The notes beneath the pieces are model-generated. The model made no database searches and was not told where the DNA came from. It saw nothing but the letters and a program-made list of their open reading frames with translations. From NCBI GenBank assembly GCA_026993275.1, contig JALWUB010000432.1, forward strand, positions 1 to 12,047: a stretch of DNA of 12,047 nucleotides, written 5' to 3'. Positions 1 through 5,890 of this stretch are shown one piece after another. Every line of letters begins with the position of its first letter. Position 1 is the stretch's first letter. Source of the DNA: Robiginitomaculum sp. GTDB lineage: Bacteria > Pseudomonadota > Alphaproteobacteria > Caulobacterales > Maricaulaceae. The position numbers and the translations under genes are program-made.

Positions 1-1277
1 GCCAGCTGGCCCAGGCCGCAGGCACCGAACTTGGCGGCAACAAGGCGGCCTATGGCCGCTTCAGCGTCAGCGGCAATGCCCGCGCCAACCCGTCCAGCCT
101 TTCCTTCGACAAGGCCGTTCTGCACTTTGACCAGATCGCCGCCACAGGGCGCTTTGGCGCCCGTTTTGGCGGTGCCGCGCCGCGCCTGTCGGGAAGGATG
201 GACATTGCCGCGCTGGACCTGACCCCCTACCTGCCGCCCCAGGCCCCGCCGGGGCAGGGCGTGCCGCCGTGGAGCACGGAACCGCTCGACCTGAGCATGC
301 TGGGCGCGGTCAATGCCGATTTCACGCTGACGCTGGGCAGCCTGCAAATGCGCCAGATCAAGATTGGCAAATCCGTGCTCAAGGCGGCTCTGAACAGGGG
401 GCGGCTGCAGGCGGACCTGACGCAAATGGCGCTCTATGGCGGCAATGGCTCCGGCCAGGTGGTGCTCAATGGCCGCGGCAAGGTGCCCTCGGTCTCTCTG
501 CGCGCCGATATTGCCGGAGTGCGCTTCCTGCCTTTGCTGCGCGATGCGGTGCAGTTCAAGCGCCTCGATGGCACCGGCTCGGCACGGCTTGCGGTGCGCG
601 GCGCAGGCCCGTCCCAGGCGGCGATCATGAAGGCGCTGCAGGGTCAGGGCAGCCTGCATCTGAAAGACGGCCGCATCATCGGGGTCAATCTGGCCGAAGT
701 GCTCAGAAGCGCCCAGAGCTTCCTTTCCAGCGGCGCCCTGCCCGCCCGGCTTGGCGCGGGCAAGGCGACAGATTTCAGCGATCTGAAAGCCAGCTTCACC
801 ATTGCCAACGGCGTCGCCCGCACGGATGATTTCATCATGCTCAGCCCGCTCCTGCGGGTGCCTGGCCAGGGCACGCTCGATATTGGCCGGCAAACCGTGG
901 ACTTTCGCCTCAAGCCGCGCGCCGTGGCATCGCTGGAAGGCCAGGGCGGCAAGGCCGATCTGCAAGGCTTCGAAGCGCCGTTCCGCATTCACGGGCCCTG
1001 GAACGCCGTCAAGGCGGGGCTGGACACGGGCGTGCTGAAACAACGGCTCAAGAAGCGTGCCAAGAGCAAGCTGGGCGGCCTGATCGACCAGCAGCTGGGC
1101 CAGCAAAGCAGCGCTGGCGCGGCACTGAAATCCATGCTCGGCGTGCCGGAACCGGCACCGGCGGACAAGAACGGGGCCAGACCCAAGAGCGACGAGGAAA
1201 AGGCCCTGGATGCCCTCTCGGGCCTGTTCAAAAAGAGCAAGAGCAAGAAGAAGAAAAACAGCCCGCCGCCAAAGTGA
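1..1277 (+). CDS. AsmA-family protein, C-terminal part (partial)
   Basis: This frame is open from the window edge (first full codon at base 3) to TGA at 1275-1277, giving about 424 visible residues; the true start lies outside. AsmA-family proteins are large, inner-membrane-anchored periplasmic proteins linked to outer-membrane assembly and lipid homeostasis. The visible part has the family's C-terminal pattern: alternating beta-type stretches, then a segment with QGQGSLHLKDGRI, GVNLAEVLRS, a TDFSDLKASFTIANGVA strand pair, and GQGTLDIGRQTVDFRLKPRA followed by FRIHGPWNAVKAGLD. The end is a highly charged tail rich in lysine (KKSKSKKKK) before PPPK, which may be a poorly ordered periplasmic tail. 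No terminator is visible before the convergent gene that ends 25 bp downstream. The family assignment is by recognisable pattern; the exact paralogue cannot be told without the N-terminus. Confidence 0.85.
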   Translation, partial: QLAQAAGTELGGNKAAYGRFSVSGNARANPSSLSFDKAVLHFDQIAATGRFGARFGGAAPRLSGRMDIAALDLTPYLPPQAPPGQGVPPWSTEPLDLSMLGAVNADFTLTLGSLQMRQIKIGKSVLKAALNRGRLQADLTQMALYGGNGSGQVVLNGRGKVPSVSLRADIAGVRFLPLLRDAVQFKRLDGTGSARLAVRGAGPSQAAIMKALQGQGSLHLKDGRIIGVNLAEVLRSAQSFLSSGALPARLGAGKATDFSDLKASFTIANGVARTDDFIMLSPLLRVPGQGTLDIGRQTVDFRLKPRAVASLEGQGGKADLQGFEAPFRIHGPWNAVKAGLDTGVLKQRLKKRAKSKLGGLIDQQLGQQSSAGAALKSMLGVPEPAPADKNGARPKSDEEKALDALSGLFKKSKSKKKKNSPPPK

Positions 1278-1302
1278 GTACGCTGCTGCCGCCGCCTTTG
1301 GC

Positions 1303-2280
1303 TCAGAGATCCGCAAACGGGTCAGCGTCCGCTTCGGTTTCGTCAAAGCCCAGGGCATCGAAGGCGGCGCGCATGTGCGCAGGCAGCGGTGCCTCGACCT
1401 GCAACAGCGAGCCATCGGGGTGCGGCAGGGTAATGGCGCGGGCATGCAGATGCAATTGCGGCGCCAGGCCGCCAAGCTCTGGCCGGTCGCAGGTGTATTT
1501 GCGATCCCCGGCAATGGCATGGCCCAGGCCCGCCATGTGCAGGCGCAGCTGGTGCGTGCGCCCGGTTTCGGGCCGCAGCGCCAGCCAGCTTGCCCGTTGT
1601 CCGGCCCGCGCCAGCACCGCATAATTGGTGCGGGCAAAGAGCGCATCCGGATCGCCGTGGCGGGCCTGCACCATCACCTCGCGGCCGCCGGGGCCCGCGC
1701 CCTTTTTCATGAAGCCGCTGATCTGCCCCTGCGGCGGCCTGGGCACGCCCAGAACGATGGCCCAATAGGTCTTGCGCGCCTGGCGCGTGGCAAAGGCCCT
1801 GGCCAGAGCCGCCGCCGCGGCCGCGGTGCGCCCCAGCAGCAGCACGCCGGAGGTGTCCCGGTCGAGCCGGTGCGCAAGGCGCGGGCGCTCGCCCCCCCGC
1901 GCCAGCGCCGCCAGCATGCCGTCAATATGGCGCGTGGTCTTGCTGCCGCCTTGCACGGCCAGCCCGGCGGGCTTGTTCAGGGCAATCACCTGATCATCCT
2001 CATGGAGCACCATGGCGCGCAGGCGCGCCGCATCGGCGGCACTGACCGGGCGCACAGGCCTTGGCGCCCCGGCGGGCGGCAATGGCGGGACGCGCACCTG
2101 ATCGCCCGCCTGCAGGCGCTGGGCGGCCTTGGCGCGCTTGCCATTGACGCGCAACTGGCCCTTGCGCAGGAGTTTTTCCACCATGCCATGGCTGATATGG
2201 GCAAAACGCCGCCGGAACCAGCGGTCCAGACGCTGGTCCTGCTCCTCCGGCGCAACGGTTATGATCTGGACGCCGCTCAA
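1303..2280 (-). CDS. RluA/RluC-family 23S rRNA pseudouridine synthase
   Basis: Predicted 325-residue enzyme that isomerises uridines to pseudouridine in large-subunit rRNA. An N-terminal S4 RNA-binding domain spans about residues 15-65 (QRLDRWFRRRF, SHGMVEKLLRKGQLRVNGKR, LQAGDQVRV). The catalytic domain carries NKPAGLAVQGG (about 102-112) and the signature HRLDRDTSGVLLL, whose aspartate (residue 140) is the catalytic one. The S4 domain and length fit RluC (usual targets 955/2504/2580 in E. coli numbering) or RluD better than RluA. The frame stays open upstream into the crcB region, but that part is meaningless. I chose TTG at 2280-2278 because it lies directly before the S4 domain and overlaps the crcB stop as TTGA, a usual translational-coupling arrangement. 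No strong ribosome binding site is visible. It shares an operon with crcB, a pairing I recall from alphaproteobacteria. Confidence 0.9.
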   Translation of the reverse strand: MSGVQIITVAPEEQDQRLDRWFRRRFAHISHGMVEKLLRKGQLRVNGKRAKAAQRLQAGDQVRVPPLPPAGAPRPVRPVSAADAARLRAMVLHEDDQVIALNKPAGLAVQGGSKTTRHIDGMLAALARGGERPRLAHRLDRDTSGVLLLGRTAAAAAALARAFATRQARKTYWAIVLGVPRPPQGQISGFMKKGAGPGGREVMVQARHGDPDALFARTNYAVLARAGQRASWLALRPETGRTHQLRLHMAGLGHAIAGDRKYTCDRPELGGLAPQLHLHARAITLPHPDGSLLQVEAPLPAHMRAAFDALGFDETEADADPFADL

Positions 2281-2660
2281 GAGAGAAACAGGCGCCGGGC
2301 GGCATAGAGCCCGATGAACAGCCCGCCAATGGCCAGTATCAGCGAGACGCTGACATAGCCGACCGCCGTGCCCCAGGCCTTGCGCTGGATCATCATCGCC
2401 GTTTCCAGCGCAAAGGAGGAAAACGTGGTGAAGCCGCCAAGCAGGCCGACGCCCAGGAACAGGCGCAAATGCTTGCCGCCATCGACGCCAAAGGCCAGCC
2501 AGCCCGCCAGCAGGCCCATGGCCAGGCCGCCAATGGCATTGGCCAGCAAGGTGCCCCAGGGAAAGCCCGGGCCAAAGGTGTGCAGCGCATAACGGCTGAG
2601 CAGATGCCGGGCGCTGGCCCCCAGCGCGCCGCCGGCAGCGGCCAGAAGAATGGTTCTCAT
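2277..2660 (-). CDS. crcB: CrcB/Fluc fluoride ion channel
   Basis: A 127-residue membrane protein of the Fluc family, which forms dual-topology dimers that export fluoride passively from the cytoplasm. Four hydrophobic segments are visible. Family motifs are GGALGASARHLLSRY near the N-terminus (residues about 9-24), GTLLANAIGG (36-45), and GVGLLGGFTTFSSF (70-83); the TTFSSF segment belongs to the Phe-lined fluoride track and central sodium site. Length is typical (about 125). The ATG at 2660-2658 starts exactly at the usual N-terminus; only a weak purine stretch (AGCAAG) precedes it. The stop TGA (2279-2277) overlaps the start of the downstream pseudouridine synthase gene. I looked for a crcB-type fluoride riboswitch in the 138-bp upstream region and did not see its conserved core. 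Confidence 0.95.
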   Translation of the reverse strand: MRTILLAAAGGALGASARHLLSRYALHTFGPGFPWGTLLANAIGGLAMGLLAGWLAFGVDGGKHLRLFLGVGLLGGFTTFSSFALETAMMIQRKAWGTAVGYVSVSLILAIGGLFIGLYAARRLFLS

Positions 2661-2798
2661 GGACTTGCTGATAGCGGTGCACCAGGCAATGAGCAAGGCG
2701 GCCGCATTGATTTTGCACAGGAACAGGGACTTATCAGGTGCCAGGGGCGCAAAATGCCCGTAAACTGCCTGAAAACCGATAGCACCAGGGGGCAGAGC
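2661..2798. other. Divergent intergenic region crcB / Crp-Fnr regulator
   Basis: This 138-bp gap must hold the promoters of both divergent genes. On the plus strand TTGATT (2707-2712) and TTATCA (2731-2736) sit 18 bp apart, a weak -35/-10 candidate for the regulator gene. A good ribosome binding site (AGGGGGC, about 2787-2793) precedes the regulator's ATG at 2799. A single TTGAT half-site (2707-2711) of the type recognised by FNR-like proteins is present, but its partner half does not match. No fluoride riboswitch is evident. Confidence 0.4.
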
Positions 2799-3470
2799 AT
2801 GGATCAGAGCATTACCGGCGCCCTGCGCCGCAGCCCGCTGTTTTGCGCCTTGAACCAACCGGTTTTCGAGCACATCCAGGCGCTGGCGGTGCCGGTGCGC
2901 TTTTCCAGCGGCCAGGTGCTGTTTCAGCAAGGTGATGCGGCAACGCGCTTCTTTGTGGTCATTGACGGCTGGATCAAGCTCTACCGGCAAAGCGCGGTGG
3001 GCGAGGAAACCGTCATCAACATTTTCGGCGCGGGCGAATCCTTTGCCGAGGCGGCGATGTTTTCGGGCCAGACCTATCCAGTCAGCGCCGAAGCGGTCAC
3101 CGATACGGCGCTGGCGGCGTTTGAGGGGCGCAGTTTTCTGGCCAACATGGAGCGCCAGCCCGAAATTGCCCGGGCGCTGCTGTCGTCCATGGCGCGGCGC
3201 ATGCACGCCCTGGTGCGTGACCTGGAGCAGATGAAGGGCCGCCCGGCGCCCAAGCGCCTGGCCGCCTGGCTGGTGCGTCTTTGCGGCGGGCGCGAGGGCC
3301 CCGTGGAGATCCGCCTGCCTTACGAAAAAAGCCTGATCGCGGCGCGCCTGGGCATGACCCCGGAAAGCCTGTCGCGGGCGTTTTCCAGATTGCGCCGCCA
3401 CGGCGTCACCACAAGGGGCGCCCTGGTGACCATTCGCGATTGCAAGGCCCTGCGCACCCTTGAATCCTGA
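2799..3470 (+). CDS. Crp/Fnr-family transcriptional regulator
   Basis: Predicted 223-residue DNA-binding regulator. An N-terminal cyclic-nucleotide-binding-like beta roll spans about residues 13-125 (RFSSGQVLFQQGD, FFVVIDGWIKLYR, FGAGESFAEAAMF), followed by a long dimerisation helix (about 125-148) and a Crp-type winged helix-turn-helix (about 172-205). The recognition helix reads TPESLSRAFSRL. Its E189-x-x-S192-R193 pattern is the one FNR-like proteins use to read TTGAT half-sites. Only three cysteines (16, 162, 215) are present and no N-terminal Cys cluster, so an FNR-type 4Fe-4S oxygen sensor is unlikely; haem, redox or another ligand is possible, as in Dnr-type members. ATG at 2799 is supported by the AGGGGGC ribosome binding site and by the N-terminus (SITGALRRSPLF) typical of the group; the open frame further upstream has no family similarity. 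Target genes cannot be told from this window. Confidence 0.9.
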   Translation: MDQSITGALRRSPLFCALNQPVFEHIQALAVPVRFSSGQVLFQQGDAATRFFVVIDGWIKLYRQSAVGEETVINIFGAGESFAEAAMFSGQTYPVSAEAVTDTALAAFEGRSFLANMERQPEIARALLSSMARRMHALVRDLEQMKGRPAPKRLAAWLVRLCGGREGPVEIRLPYEKSLIAARLGMTPESLSRAFSRLRRHGVTTRGALVTIRDCKALRTLES

Positions 3471-3669
3471 ACATCCACCCCAGCCCCGCGGCGGCCAGCA
3501 AAACCCTTTCCCCGTTTTCCCTGGGGATAGCGGTGTGGTTTGAGGCTTTGAACAAGGCTTTCAGGGGGGTGTCTGGGGCGCGCACGATGGCCTTCTTTGC
3601 AGCACTCTTGAGCCGCAAAGCCTTGTGGCGCCTTGATTCACAATCTCATTCGTCCGTGCAAAGCTGTCT

Positions 3670-3698
3670 TTGACGGCCCCGCACAGACTGATTATCCA
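3670..3698 (+). promoter_or_regulatory. Possible sigma70-type promoter in the intergenic region
   Basis: TTGACG (3670-3675, 5 of 6 to the -35 consensus) is followed after 17 bp by TATCCA (3693-3698, a weak -10). Transcription would begin near 3705, just ahead of the 10-bp perfect hairpin at 3711-3740. The weak -10 keeps confidence low. Confidence 0.3.
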
Positions 3699-3710
3699 CT
3701 CCGGCGCCCT

Positions 3711-3740
3711 TGCGGGGACAGGCGCGGACTTGTCCCCGCA
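3711..3740 (+). repeat. Perfect 10-bp inverted repeat (hairpin), 10-nt loop
   Basis: TGCGGGGACA (3711-3720) is exactly complementary to TGTCCCCGCA (3731-3740) around a 10-base spacer. No T-run follows, so it is not an intrinsic terminator. It could be the 5' stem of an RNA starting near 3705 or a dyad operator. Confidence 0.75.
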
Positions 3741-3766
3741 CAAAGTGGCCCGAAATGGCTTGAAAT

Positions 3767-3787
3767 GGCCCGTTCACTGGACGGGTC
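3767..3787 (+). repeat. Short inverted repeat (7-bp stem with one G-U)
   Basis: CCCGT (3769-3773) pairs with ACGGG (3781-3785), extended outward by one G-U and one G-C pair, around a 7-base loop. It lies between the 3711-3740 hairpin and the nested repeat at 3810-3870. Confidence 0.5.
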
Positions 3788-3809
3788 CGGTTCGAAAATG
3801 GGTGAAACT

Positions 3810-3870
3810 GGCCTGCAAGTGGACTGCCTCATGGCCTGATCTTCACACGAAACAGGCCATGCAGGCCATG
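3810..3870 (+). repeat. Nested inverted and tandem repeats built on CAGGCCATG
   Basis: CATGGCCTG (3830-3838) is an exact inverted copy of CAGGCCATG, which stands twice in tandem at 3853-3861 and 3862-3870. The first pair gives a 9-bp stem with a 14-base loop. In addition GGCCTGCA (3810-3817) is exactly complementary to TGCAGGCC (3860-3867), which would form an outer stem around the inner one, sharing two bases. The second tandem copy permits an alternative pairing. The arrangement suggests either a structured RNA or a multi-site protein-binding element. Confidence 0.65.
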
Positions 3871-3944
3871 ACGCCGCTCCCTTGTGGCGAGCAAAGCCGA
3901 ACCATGGAGAGTGCGGTCTTCAGCCTTCGGCGGGCTCAGGGCCT

Positions 3945-3961
3945 GCCGTGTCACGCACGGC
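3945..3961 (+). repeat. Perfect 6-bp hairpin, 5-nt loop
   Basis: GCCGTG (3945-3950) is complementary to CACGGC (3956-3961) around TCACG. No T-run follows. It is the last of the series of hairpins before the membrane protein gene at 4028. Confidence 0.5.
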
Positions 3962-4027
3962 GCGCTTCAGAACTTGTTAACGGCGCTTGTCAACCTGGCG
4001 GCAAAGTGTTTTTGCGACACTGCGCTC

Positions 4028-4306
4028 ATGGACATGACCCACAGAGCGGAAAAATGGCTCGGGCGGCTCCTGCTGTTCTGCGGCCTTGGTTTCATGGTGC
4101 TGATCAGCGTCTTTGCGGTCAGCGTCATTGCCGATCCGGCCAAGGCCAGAAGTTCCCTGCTCATTGGTGGTTTCATCGGGGGCTTCATGGTGCTGGGTGC
4201 GCCGGTTGGCCTGCTGATGACCGTGCTGCCGGTGCTGCGCCGCATCAATCGCCTCAAGGACGAGCGCGACAGCACACCCCAGTTTTCCTGGATGCACGAA
4301 CGGTAA
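4028..4306 (+). CDS. Small two-helix membrane protein of unknown function
   Basis: Predicted 92-residue protein that I do not recognise. It has a short charged N-terminus (MDMTHRAEKW), a first hydrophobic helix at about residues 11-35 (LLLFCGLGFMVLISVFAVSV), a short polar turn (DPAKARSS), a second glycine-rich helix at about 43-70 (LLIGGFIGGFMVLGAPVGLL), and a charged C-terminal tail (RRINRLKDERD). The GG-x-x-GG spacing in helix 2 is of the kind used in helix packing. Two ATGs are possible (4028 and 4034); neither has a clear ribosome binding site, and a leaderless or weakly translated message is possible. The frame is open further upstream, but that part is not hydrophobic and has no similarity to a known N-terminus. 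It lies 62 bp before recR on the same strand. The clear membrane topology supports a real gene; the function is unknown. Confidence 0.65.
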   Translation: MDMTHRAEKWLGRLLLFCGLGFMVLISVFAVSVIADPAKARSSLLIGGFIGGFMVLGAPVGLLMTVLPVLRRINRLKDERDSTPQFSWMHER

Positions 4307-4308
4307 TT

Positions 4309-4328
4309 GCCCCTCGCCGGCGAAGGGC
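4309..4328. repeat. Near-perfect palindrome between membrane protein gene and recR
   Basis: GCCCCTCGCCGGCGAAGGGC pairs at 9 of 10 positions with itself. It begins 2 bp after the upstream stop codon. No T-run follows, so termination by this element alone is doubtful. Confidence 0.4.
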
Positions 4329-4368
4329 TGCAATGGCATAAAGACGCCTCTTGTACGGGATTCGCGTC

Positions 4369-4974
4369 ATGGCCCATGCTTCTGCCGGTCCGCAAATCGA
4401 GCGCCTGATCGCGCTGCTGGCGCGCCTGCCCGGGCTGGGGCCGCGCTCGGCGCGCCGTGCCGCCCTGCATCTGATCAACAACAAGACCACGCTGATGGCG
4501 CCGCTGGCCGAAGCCCTGGCCGAGGCCGCGCAACTGATCCGGCCCTGCGGCACCTGCGGCAATATCGATGTGCATGACCCATGCGCGATTTGCGCGGCGC
4601 CGGGGCGCGAGCGCAGCCGCATTTGCGTGGTCGAGCAGGTCGGCGACTTATGGGCGCTGGAGCGGGCCGGGGCCTGGCGCGGCCAGTATCATGTTCTGGG
4701 CGGAGTGCTGTCGGCGCTGGATGGGGTGCGGCCGGAGGATCTGCGCATTGACGCGCTCAGGGCGCGGGCCGCCAGGGACGAGGTCCGCGAGGTCATTCTG
4801 GCGCTCAACGCCAATGTCGACGGGCAGATGACGGCGCACTATATCCACGACGCCCTGGCGGGGGCCGGGGTGCAGGTCAGCCTGATTGCCCGCGGCGTGC
4901 CGGTTGGCGGCGAGCTGGACTATCTCGATGACGGCACGCTGAGCGCCGCCCTGAAAGCCAGAAAGCAACTGTGA
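4369..4974 (+). CDS. recR: Recombination protein RecR
   Basis: A 201-residue protein (family about 200) that acts with RecF/RecO to load RecA at gaps in single-stranded DNA. Domain order is complete: an N-terminal helix-hairpin-helix ([19 protein letters not shown], about residues 17-35), a four-cysteine zinc finger (C60, C63, C72, C75 in CGTCGN and DPCAIC), and a Toprim domain from about 84 ([40 protein letters not shown]) ending in the conserved [22 protein letters not shown] at 4369 gives the usual N-terminus before the helix [16 protein letters not shown]; a TTG six codons upstream (4351) is less likely. In many bacteria recR follows dnaX and ybaB; here its upstream neighbour is an unknown membrane protein instead. 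Confidence 0.97.
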   Translation: MAHASAGPQIERLIALLARLPGLGPRSARRAALHLINNKTTLMAPLAEALAEAAQLIRPCGTCGNIDVHDPCAICAAPGRERSRICVVEQVGDLWALERAGAWRGQYHVLGGVLSALDGVRPEDLRIDALRARAARDEVREVILALNANVDGQMTAHYIHDALAGAGVQVSLIARGVPVGGELDYLDDGTLSAALKARKQL

Positions 4975-4989
4975 ATCCTGCGGCATGTT

Positions 4990-5010
4990 GCCCGCTGATC
5001 TGGCGCGGGC
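4990..5010. repeat. 6-bp hairpin downstream of recR
   Basis: GCCCGC (4990-4995) pairs with GCGGGC (5005-5010) around a 9-base loop, 16 bp after the recR stop. No T-run follows, so it is at best a weak or Rho-assisted end signal. Confidence 0.3.
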
Positions 5011-5050
5011 GGTCTGGTCCGGCAATCTGCAACAGGCATGGCCGGGGCGC

Positions 5051-5079
5051 TTGCACCGCGCCGCAACATCGCCTATAGA
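5051..5079 (+). promoter_or_regulatory. Probable sigma70-type promoter of rplY
   Basis: TTGCAC (5051-5056) and TATAGA (5074-5079) are separated by exactly 17 bp. Transcription would start near 5086 and leave a leader of about 87 nt before the rplY ATG. The leader is very GC-rich and contains CGCTGGCG twice (5095-5102 and 5105-5112) and alternating GCGCGC runs that can fold. The same TATAGA -10 appears before ffs in this window. Confidence 0.6.
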
Positions 5080-5173
5080 CCGCGCTCGAATTTGCGCTGG
5101 CGGACGCTGGCGCGCCCCGTGCGCGTGCGCGCAGGGTGTGATACGGAACTTTTGCCTTCGAGGATGAGCGATC

Positions 5174-5827
5174 ATGGCCGATATTCTTCTTTCTGTTGAG
5201 GTGCGCGAGCGCACCGGCACTGGCGGGGCCCGCCAGACCCGCCGCGAAGGCCTGATCCCCGGCATTCTCTATGGGGGCAAACTGGGCAATGTGCCCATCA
5301 GCCTCAAGCAGAACGAGGTGCAAAAGGCGCTCAATGCCGGTGACTTCATAGACCAGACCGTAACCATCGAGCACAAGGGCGAGCGCCAGCTGGTGCTGAC
5401 CCGTGACGTGCAGTATCACCCGGTGACCGACCTGCCCTTGCATGTCGATCTGTACCGCGTGGACGAAGACCAGATGATCGAGGTCAATGTTCCCGTGCGC
5501 TTTGTCCATGAAGAAGAGGCTCCGGGCCTGAAACGCGGCGGCGTGCTCAATATCGTCCGCCATGAACTGGCGCTGATGTGCCCGGCCGGGTCCATTCCCG
5601 AAGCCATCGAGGTGGATCTGACCGGCTTCGAGATTGGCGATTCGGCACACATTTCCTCGGTGAAATTGCCCGAGGGCGTCACCCCGGCCATTACCGACCG
5701 CGATTTCACCATTGTCACCGTGGTCGGCTCGCGCGCCGCGGTTGCCGAGGCCGAGGAGGCCGAAGCCGAAGCTGCGGAAGCCGCCGAAGCGGCAGAAGCC
5801 GCGGAAGCGCAGGACGAAGGGGAATAA
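5174..5827 (+). CDS. rplY: 50S ribosomal protein bL25 (Ctc/TL5 type)
   Basis: A 217-residue 5S-rRNA-binding ribosomal protein of the long Ctc form. The N-terminal L25 domain covers about residues 1-95 (RTGTGGARQTRREGLIPGILYGG, TRDVQYHPVTDLPLHVDLYRV) and the C-terminal TL5-like domain about 100-188 (EVNVPVRFVHEEEAPGLKRGGVLN, LTGFEIGDSAHISSVKLPEGV). The last 28 residues or so are a low-complexity Ala/Glu tail encoded by imperfect GCC-GAA repeats. ATG at 5174 has the purine-rich AGGATGAG about 6 bases upstream. A promoter lies at 5051-5079 and an intrinsic-terminator-like hairpin directly follows the gene. The downstream neighbour pth matches the usual rplY-pth order. Confidence 0.96.
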   Translation: MADILLSVEVRERTGTGGARQTRREGLIPGILYGGKLGNVPISLKQNEVQKALNAGDFIDQTVTIEHKGERQLVLTRDVQYHPVTDLPLHVDLYRVDEDQMIEVNVPVRFVHEEEAPGLKRGGVLNIVRHELALMCPAGSIPEAIEVDLTGFEIGDSAHISSVKLPEGVTPAITDRDFTIVTVVGSRAAVAEAEEAEAEAAEAAEAAEAAEAQDEGE

Positions 5828-5840
5828 GCCATTCCCCTGC

Positions 5841-5869
5841 CGCTGCCATTTCCCTGGCGGCGCCTTTTT
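5841..5869 (+). terminator. Intrinsic terminator or attenuator between rplY and pth
   Basis: CGCTGCCA (5841-5848) pairs with TGGCGGCG (5855-5862), eight base pairs with one G-U, around a 6-base loop, followed after two C by TTTTT (5865-5869). It begins 13 bp after the rplY stop and ends 21 bp before the pth start, so it could lower the amount of pth message relative to rplY. Confidence 0.65.
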
Positions 5870-5890
5870 GGTCCGGCGCGGGAGGTCCCG

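Larger units (their letters stand above)
3471..4027. other. 557-bp region without a convincing gene; several inverted repeats
   Basis: Short open frames occur on both strands here but none has a ribosome binding site, a recognisable domain or clear codon bias, and they contradict each other in frame. What is visible is structure: inverted repeats at 3509-3527 (TCCCC/GGGGA), 3552-3561 with 3617-3626, 3711-3740, 3767-3787, 3810-3870 (nested) and 3945-3961, a possible promoter at 3670-3698, and GAAATGGC repeated at 3752-3759 and 3762-3769 with a diverged copy GAAACTGGC at 3804-3812. The region may hold a small RNA, a long structured leader for the membrane protein gene at 4028, or decayed sequence. 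Confidence 0.5.

Noticed and set aside
1210..2307. A 365-codon plus-strand open frame opposite the pseudouridine synthase gene
   Set aside because: Overlaps the AsmA end and lies antisense to a gene with an intact RluA signature; the translation is low complexity and rich in Arg, Ala and Gln.
2707..2720. TTGATTTTGCACAG as an FNR-type site upstream of the Crp/Fnr gene
   Set aside because: Left half matches TTGAT, but the right half CACAG agrees with ATCAA at only two of five positions.
2661..2798. Fluoride (crcB) riboswitch ahead of crcB
   Set aside because: The conserved core of that riboswitch class could not be found on the crcB strand in the 138-bp leader.
3692..3700. TTATCCACT, one mismatch from the DnaA box TTATCCACA
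   Set aside because: A single one-mismatch box is expected by chance in a window of this size; no cluster, AT-rich unwinding region or origin-associated gene is nearby.
3772..3794. Two GTTC motifs as an alphaproteobacterial LexA box
   Set aside because: The GTTC repeats are 14 bases apart rather than 7.
3785..3800. GGTTCGAAA as the T-loop of a tRNA
   Set aside because: The flanking bases do not form a T-arm stem and no acceptor, D or anticodon arm is present.
3633..3839. Short open frames on both strands in the gene-free region, including one on the minus strand at 3561-3743
   Set aside because: No ribosome binding site, no known domain, mutually inconsistent frames, and the region is dominated by inverted repeats.
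3848..3906. A 20-codon minus-strand frame with MACMACF near its end, as a possible leader peptide
   Set aside because: No ribosome binding site and the repeated MAC comes directly from the CAGGCCATG tandem repeat, so it is probably incidental.
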